Assembly: GCA_950097015.1 (NCBI GenBank)
Contig: CATNEN010000030.1
Location: 4,697,001-4,761,000 of the forward strand
From: Macrostomum hystrix
Lineage: Eukaryota > Platyhelminthes > Macrostomidae
Reading direction: 5' to 3'
DNA: 64,000 nt
The notes under the pieces: model-generated
Database searches by the model: none
Told to the model about the DNA's origin: nothing
Seen by the model: the letters and a program-made list of their open reading frames with translations, nothing else
Shown: one piece after another, positions 58,401-64,000 of the stretch
Position numbering within the stretch: position 1 is the stretch's first letter
Layout of the letters: each line of letters opens with the position of its first letter
Position numbers and translations under genes: made by a program

Positions 58401-60096
58401 TACTGTGCCTCGCCGGCAGATGAATAAATAACAGAGACGATGGATTGGCTCAATTGACGGGGATGATAAGACGGGAAAGATCAGACAATCGAGAGTTGAG
58501 GTACGCGACAGAAGTTAAAAAGAGGAGAGCTGAGACAGGAGAGAGATAAAAAAGGGGTAAAGAGAGATAAGACAGGGCAGAGATGAGACAGGGGAAATAT
58601 GAAACAGAGGAGAGATGAAACAGGGGAGAGGTTGTCTCTCCATTTTTATGTTTGTTCTGCTTACCAGTGCTCACTTGCTTACTACTATCAGTGATAAAGG
58701 ATCTTAATATATACAAGCAAAATATGATGTATGGTTTTTGGGATACGTGATTGGGTTTTTATTGGATATTGGGTTTATGGATGTGACCACTAACATATGG
58801 TTGTGCTGTTGCAACCACTACCAAAAGTCTTCAATATAGAACTTTGCAAAATACGAAACACTGACCGGCCAACAGTTTGATGGCAAAGGTCCACGTTGTG
58901 CCCAGTTTTTGCGCTAGTCTCCATAAAGCAAATTATGTCGCACTCCTGCAAGAACAATACGAGCATTAACTGAAAGCAACCTCTTAAATTAAGTTAAAAG
59001 TCGCAACACGCAAGACTTGCTACCTGCGCCAGTCGCTGTCCCTCCTGAGCGCTGACCTCACGATCCGCTTCAAGATCCGCCTTGTTGGCTATTAGAATTA
59101 TGAACACATCCTCTGAACCGTACTCACGAATATCAGTTAGCCAGCCTCGGACATTGCAGAACGTCTGCCGACTTGTCAAATCGTAGAAAAGCAGAATAGC
59201 TGCGTGACATTCGGTAATTTATGCTTTGTATTTTACATGCTGAACTACTTGTATAAGTATCTCGCGGTTTTTAAACACCCGCAAATAAAACGTCCCAAGC
59301 CAAAGTGGAAATCTGGCTTTAATAAATCTTAACATAGTCCTCATTGATCACTCAATTTTTAAACAAGTGTTTAACAAGAGATTTTTTGAGTATTCAGGTA
59401 GTTCATGAGTTGTAGTGATCAGTGAGAAAATGAAAAAGTACAGGACTCACTTGTACAGAAGTTTTTTATGAATGAAAGCTAAATACGAGTATCTGAACGA
59501 CTTACAGTCAGCGTCTCTGTAATAGGCGCTAGTAATGCTTCGGTATCTCTCTGTGCCGGCCGTATCCCAAACCTTAAGATTCAAGCATTTGATTGCAGTT
59601 TTGTATTTGTTTATTATTTATATTGTGACTAACATTTGACAGAGTTGCATAAGTTTTTCGTTTACCTGAAAGCGAACTTTGTGGCCATCAACTGGGAGTG
59701 TCCTGCTCTTGAATGGAAAATTGCAGAAGTTTTATTTGCCTTTAACACATTTATCGATAAGAACGATATAAAAATTTTCATTTGTGTATATTGATATAAA
59801 AAATCCTGAAAAATATATAACGAGCGTACATGCAACTGAAGATCTTCTGAGTCCCAACATACCCGGTAGTCCACTCCAACCGTGCTGATGAATGTGTTAC
59901 CGGGAAACTTGGCATCCTTGAACTGGTGAAGGAAACTAGTTTTGCCTGAGCCGCTATCACCAACCAGCATCACTTTGCATGTCGCGTCAAACGGATCTAT
60001 GCTTATTGACTTCTTTAGCTGACGCCGGCCCTGCTCCTCTTCAGTGACCTCGCTCGGCAAGGCGAATCGAACTCCTGATTGCTCATAGGTTAGATT
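52431..60096 (-). CDS. Rab26: Rab26/37-like small GTPase, six exons, 5' exon missing
   Basis: Minus strand exons: 59863-60096, 59666-59707, 59506-59572, 59024-59199, 58866-58945 and 52431-52557, 726 bp, ending in TAA at 52431. All junctions are GT-AG and agree in phase. Rabs are prenylated GTPases directing vesicle traffic; Rab26/37 act on secretory granules. Motifs in order: P-loop GDSGSGKT, switch I TFISTVGVDYR, G3 WDTAG followed by TERYRSITSAYYRD, G4 NKAD, and G5 METSAKTG. The match of KVMLVGDSG and TFISTVG(V/I)D to Rab26/37 decides the subfamily. The C-terminus is SPACGYC, with two cysteines in an unusual spacing for geranylgeranylation. A basic stretch (QLKKSI) lies before the G domain. 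The first exon seen begins after an acceptor (acgtctcag), so the initiator Met lies further upstream on this strand. The last intron is 6.3 kb and full of transposons; the final exon was placed by phase and by its match to the usual helix alpha-5 length. Confidence 0.82.
52868..53353 (-). mobile_element. 5'-truncated LINE insertion with 13-bp target duplication
   Basis: ctcttttggtacc lies on both sides (52855-52867 and 53354-53366). On the minus strand the element ends in a (TTG)n tail (aacaacaacaac on plus at 52868). It encodes the 3' region of a reverse transcriptase: LLYNAESWTLT, ERQLD, and RRGQARTRRYVDCL. It is the same family as 12,014-13,200. It lies within the last Rab intron. Confidence 0.85.
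53439..53560 (+). repeat. 18-bp minisatellite (tttgcagagccattatat type)
   Basis: About six copies of a unit of the form gcagagccattttattt with A/T variants, between the LINE fragment and the LINE endonuclease remnant. Confidence 0.85.
53600..55616 (+). mobile_element. LINE remnant: endonuclease domain and start of reverse transcriptase
   Basis: Plus-strand frames broken by shifts show an APE-type endonuclease: LIMLQEA near 53960, GVLIGPR near 54080, LGNLNAAP near 54270 (GDFNA position) and SDHRLLLC near 54560. After a 342-bp insertion (54830-55171) comes a linker and the first RT motif (GRALGPDEVPVEAL near 55550). It stops abruptly at about 55616, where Helitron-like sequence begins. It is in opposite orientation to the nearby 3' LINE fragment and is a separate insertion. 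Confidence 0.7.
54830..55171. mobile_element. 342-bp repeat inserted in the LINE remnant
   Basis: atcaagc occurs on both sides (54823-54829 and 55172-55178), a 7-bp target duplication. The left end contains aaattgagtcctcgcagtaa, followed by gagcc; it matches the right end of the repeat at 57.2-57.55 kb. The interior is purine-rich. Class unknown; probably a SINE-like or other small element. Confidence 0.6.
55617..56450 (+). mobile_element. Helitron-like copy, 5' end incomplete
   Basis: Begins with (tctg)n and a segment homologous to the copy that follows. It ends ctacccggagggggctgaattgCTAG (CTAG at 56447-56450), the hairpin-CTAG terminus. The middle (56120-56330) is a degenerate minisatellite (ctaaagggaggc types). 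It shares ttcaatggtcaaac and a gttgcgcaat...gctgagtgat segment with the 5' module of the big array, so it is a distant relative. Confidence 0.65.
56451..57062 (+). mobile_element. Helitron-like copy (612 bp) joined directly to the preceding one
   Basis: Starts TCACACTACAGAG immediately after the CTAG of its neighbour and ends at CTAG (57059-57062) before T. A GC-rich hairpin-like stretch (ccaccctgagagaggggc) precedes the CTAG. Inside is a minisatellite of about 20 bp (ctgctgggggcattagttct, 56880-56985). Near the 5' end 30-bp inverted arms (56481-56510 and 56558-56586) flank the (tctg)n run. Confidence 0.7.
57232..57545. repeat. Dispersed repeat related to 54830-55171
   Basis: Purine-rich interior (57320-57490). 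The right end holds aaattgagtcttagcagtaa followed by gagcc, shared with the left part of the 342-bp insertion. Edges approximate; no target duplication established. Confidence 0.5.
57546..58865. other. Remainder of the last Rab intron
   Basis: No coding or clear mobile structure. 58510-58630 is purine-rich with recurring gacaggggagagatgaa-like units. Confidence 0.4.
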
Positions 60097-62329
60097 CTGA
60101 GACGTAAATTGTTAGATAGAGATAGAGAAAGCTGAAAGCTCAATGCTACATGTGAACGTATACGCTTGCAAGTTACATGTACTAGCTTTTATATTGAAGG
60201 CATGATTAGAATATAAATAATTGCCATTAGATCTGGAAAGCTAGCTGTCACGCTTTCTAGACTTTACATGGAACTGTTGAACTTTGTACCACAGCTCAGC
60301 TGCAATCGAAAATAAGAAGTGGATGGCTCTTCGCTGTTTTAGAAAATAAAGACAGATATGAAGGCCCTTGAAGATTCCGGATGATTCAATCTATCTTTTA
60401 TTATTGCTCCCACGATTAGTAGACTCATTGTTGCTGTAGTGGTATCGAGGGGGTAGTGATTTCAAGCAAAGGCTACACGTACAGTATACAGAGCGTTTAT
60501 CATGCTTACTTACCATAATCACAATTTACTAACTGTAGTAATCGGGAAAATAAGCAGTAACTTTAGCGGAAGAGCTGTCACAGCAGATATGATTTTATCA
60601 GTAAACTCTCGCCAGGAGCCACTCATCTATCGCGTTACTACAATAGAGTTTTCAAAGTCTGAAACAAACTCAAAAAATCATTAAAAAGTATAAAAGCATT
60701 TGCGAGAAGTTGGTACTCGTATCAACCTCGTGAAAAGGTAAAAAATCTGTAAATGAGAGCGACCGAACAGATTCTTCACTCGCGTATGATCGGTTTCACA
60801 GTTCCTACCACCCAACATTAACAGTTAATCTCGCATCTATGATAAAAAGCCTTAAGAAACATACAAGTAGCTAGTATCCTGATAAAAGGAACAAAAAGTT
60901 TGTTGCATTATTTTTACTCTGATTTCAGATTTCAAAAACCAATCCGATAAAATCCTAATTATTGTAGCCATTTTTGCCTTGTCGCATGCAGCTTCCACAC
61001 ACAGGAAAAAAATTAAAACCTACCTAACAAACCTAACATATAAAACCTACCTTATTGTATCGAATAAACTGGTGATACGCCGTTCCTTTACAAAGCCGAC
61101 CAACTTGTAAGTTTTAAATGCACCTAATTTTCAACGCGAACAATTCAGTTTGACAATCGAGCTAGCACAAAAATAAGTTGTTCGAAACTGACTGGCGCAA
61201 CCTTCGGACAGAAAGATAACAGAAACTCACTACATTATGCACGACCTATATCTGCACGTGAAAACCAAGAGAGTACATTAACCGGAGCACGGCTTTATCT
61301 CGTATATTGTATAGTTATAGGTATCACAGATTCACAGGTAATATGCAACTCGTAAACGAAGCTTGGGGCCTTAAGTAGTTATGAACTATAGAATAACGAC
61401 GGTCATATCATTGGACTACTGCAGAAGAGTGGTGAACTCAAAGGACTCGAAATTAACATATGGGCTGCATGTTGCAGTGGCAGCTTAACCCGTTAAACAC
61501 AACATGAGACAGCTCATATTTTTTTGCAAAACGAAGGAGAAAAAAATATTAAAGGAAGGAATGAAATTTAGGCGGTTAACGCTATTCAGATGTTTTATGT
61601 GTTGGGATTAACGTATATTTTTATTTGTTTGCTTTGGTATGAAGTTTATGAGGAAAATTTGCTGTGACTAAGGATGAAGTAACACAGTAAACAGCATAGC
61701 AAAAAAGCGAATAAAATTTTAAAACGGTAAGACAAAATAAGCCATATTATTGATTGGAATCTTTTTTAATAAGTTATCACCTCGTAGTTAAAGGTAGTTT
61801 TTTGGATATCCCTCGTATAAAGCTGAGACATGGAATAATAATATTTTCTATAATTCAATTATAGATTCAATTTAATTTAAAGCATGATAAATCAATTTCA
61901 AATTAAGGTTAGAGTTTTACAGCTAGCTCCATGTCTTTACTACGCAATGAGATTTTACACGTATTCTGCTGAACTTGCTTTCCAGATCGGGAAGCTTGGC
62001 AAGTGAATAGTGCGCAAAATGAGTGGGTACAACTAAGGTAAAGTTAATACAAGTAGTTTAAAGTTGATACAATTAGTTCACTCAAAGCAAAAACGAGTTA
62101 CCTAAAATCAACAAAAGACAACTTTAAATCAAGGCAACTAATTGCGTAGGTAATCCAGGTAGCTAACAATTTCATACATTTCTGGACATGCAAACTAAAT
62201 TAAGACGTTCTACATTAGACGAAGCTCAATTAGAATAATTAAAGGAAAAACTGCAATAGATGGACTGCACGTGATGAATTAAAAAAAATTATATTCGACG
62301 GACAGCCAGCCAATCAAGAGCACCTATTG
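60097..62329. other. Upstream of the Rab exons, nothing recognised
   Basis: The Rab gene's first exon and promoter should lie on the minus strand in or beyond this stretch. I found no convincing exon. The sequence is AT-rich. Confidence 0.35.
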
Positions 62330-62720
62330 CAAACATAAAAATAGCTCAGATGCGAGATAATGGTCCGACCGAGCGTTGCTTTGTTGGAGGTTAAACCGGG
62401 GGTTGGGGGCTTGTGCATTGGTGCGGGGGTGCATGTACGTTTCCTGGTCGCGGGGCCGCCCCCCTCTTGGGGTTGGCCTTGCCCAGCCCTATTTAGTGTG
62501 GCACGCTGTGCGCCGGCGCGTCTCTCCGAGAGGCTTATTGATTTTTTTTGCGCCAATGTTTCTGCTTTTAATTTACAATGAATAGTGTTTCTCTTTTAAA
62601 TTGCCTTCGTCTCGCTCATAAAATAAAATTTCAGTAAGCACATTGATAATGCTCGATTCTTAAGGGCCAGGTTCGAACTTGCGCCCGCCGTGCCAACCGC
62701 CTGGCTTCGACTCACTGGTT
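62330..62720 (-). mobile_element. Possible tRNA-derived SINE
   Basis: On the minus strand a tRNA-like stretch near 62715-62660 has a good B box (aagttcgaacctgg) and a weaker A box. A GC-rich body (62370-62530) much unlike the surroundings follows. The 3' tail and target duplication were not found, so this is tentative. Confidence 0.35.
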
Positions 62721-64000
62721 TAACCTATATAAAATTGCAACACAGGGGTTTCAATTGCTAAAATAAATAGACCCAACCACTTCTTATTTAGGTTTTCGGA
62801 AAAGCAGTACACATTTTTGGTATCAAGGAAAAAATAACGCATTTTTGTCATCGTAAAGACTGCTTTTACGAGCGTAGACAGTTTTAATCTGTCGAAATAA
62901 TAAGTGGTTACACAATTGCATGGTGAAAATAAGTCTACAAGCCAAGAGAACTACAATTTAAAGTCAAAAAGCATGTTGAGACTAGTTGACACGATATTTT
63001 ATATTATATAATGTGATGTATATATGAAAATTTAAATCTTTTAAAATTCGATCAGTCCATTTAAACGGTCAGCGAGTTAGTCAGTGTTCGTCATTAGTTG
63101 AGCAGTAACTTTTCGAAATTCGTGACATCAAATGTATTTTTGACAGCAAAGCCAACTTTTAATCGTGAGAGCCAGTCAGCTGGCTAGCAACATAGTCAGA
63201 GCCGCGCTTCCTTAGCTCTCCCTCAGCTGGAATAAAGTAGAAGGATTTTTGTATTAGAAAATAAAGTCTTCCCTTAATCGCTGTATTTCGATGGATACGC
63301 ATTGGTTCACTTATTGTCCTTTTACAGACGTGCTTTTACTGATTTTTTACTGTTGTCAAATTTATGTAAAAATGAATTAACCATTGCGTCGTACTTAAAG
63401 GCGCTTTACGATTATCTTTGCAAATATCATAAACACACCAAATAGCATTCATTAATCTCACACAATCTCTGTGGCCAACGGCCAAATGGCTGAACCGTAT
63501 TCAAAACAAATGCTGACTTTTACGAGCGTAGCTTGTACAGAATGCAAGCTAATGCAAAGAAATAGGTGATTCAGTTCTCCTTTCCTATGCACTCCTGCTG
63601 GCCTTTCTGGCCCATTACTTCGAATGAAGTTTGCAGTCAGCAGAAGAACAGCAGCGAGCTAGCAAGCGCACAACCGCATAGAGGAAGAAATCGGTTGAGG
63701 CAAGAAATGGCAGGCGCAGAGGAAGAACATGACTAACCAAAGTAAAAAGGGCAGGACAGAGGAAAACCAAAGGTGAAAGCCAAGAACATTGATTGTGGCT
63801 ACAGGTAATGTGGGCCTTGGAGGTCTTGGAGGAGGTCTGAAGGATTTGAACAGGCCCTGGCAACCACAAAAAGGGATCTGTGGAGAATAACAGTTCAGTA
63901 GGCAAACCGATAGTGTTGAGAATATCTAAACTTTTCTTTCATAGGATTTTTGGAGGCTAAAAGCATCATTAGTAAATTATATTACAACTTATTATTATTA
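62721..64000. other. Nothing recognised up to the window end
   Basis: AT-rich sequence with small open frames only. It includes two copies of a shared string around cttttacgagcgtag (62863 and 63517). Confidence 0.4.

Noticed and set aside
58866-58945. Apparent frameshift at the end of Rab exon 5, since the +1 frame reads FAIKLLAG
   Set aside because: The zero frame joins in phase to the exon at 52557 and aligns without gaps to the usual Rab length; the +1 resemblance is coincidence.

Overview
The window is animal nuclear DNA. It has multi-exon genes with GT-AG introns, a rhodopsin-family neuropeptide-type GPCR, a protocadherin-like gene, a Rab GTPase and a P450, and a mixed load of LINEs, tRNA-derived SINEs, Ty3/gypsy remnants, a hAT element and Helitrons. 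It is probably an invertebrate; a flatworm or other lophotrochozoan is a guess, and nothing here fixes the species. No complete bacterial-type gene, CRISPR array or rRNA was seen.

Layout. (1) 1.8-3.0 kb, + strand: the large 3' exon of a GPCR. (2) 5.0-9.25 kb, + strand: a four-exon gene, reconstructed by matching splice phases, for a 601-residue protein of unknown function with a possible doublecortin/ubiquitin-like fold; its second intron holds a SINE. (3) 10.3-16.0 kb, + strand: the last three exons of a cytochrome P450 whose haem-ligand cysteine appears to be replaced by tryptophan; its introns hold a SINE and two decayed LINEs. (4) 16.6-19.5 kb: the 3' half of a scrambled Ty3/gypsy element with its 3' LTR. 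(5) 20.6-24.9 kb, - strand: a protocadherin-like gene with many stops and frameshifts in the ectodomain, but with spliceable transmembrane and cytoplasmic exons. (6) 25.5-27.25 kb: a short non-autonomous LTR element with identical-looking LTRs.

(7) 28,060-47,821 is the most striking part: a 19.8-kb block of five Helitron-like units joined directly head to tail. Each unit begins TC, ends in a GC-rich hairpin followed by CTAG, and is filled with two minisatellites of 23 bp and 18 bp. The three middle units are each exactly 3,136 bp. The long open frames in this block are products of the 18-bp period, not genes.

(8) 50.3-51.5 kb: a non-autonomous hAT element with an 8-bp target duplication. (9) 52.4-60.1 kb, - strand: a Rab26/37-like GTPase whose last intron (6.3 kb) contains a LINE fragment with its own target duplication, a LINE endonuclease remnant, two more tandem Helitrons and other repeats. 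(10) 60.1-64 kb: no gene seen, one possible SINE.

The genes do not form an operon or a shared pathway. They are separate animal genes in a region expanded mostly by transposons. All exon limits were set by reading splice signals and codon phase by eye, without transcripts.
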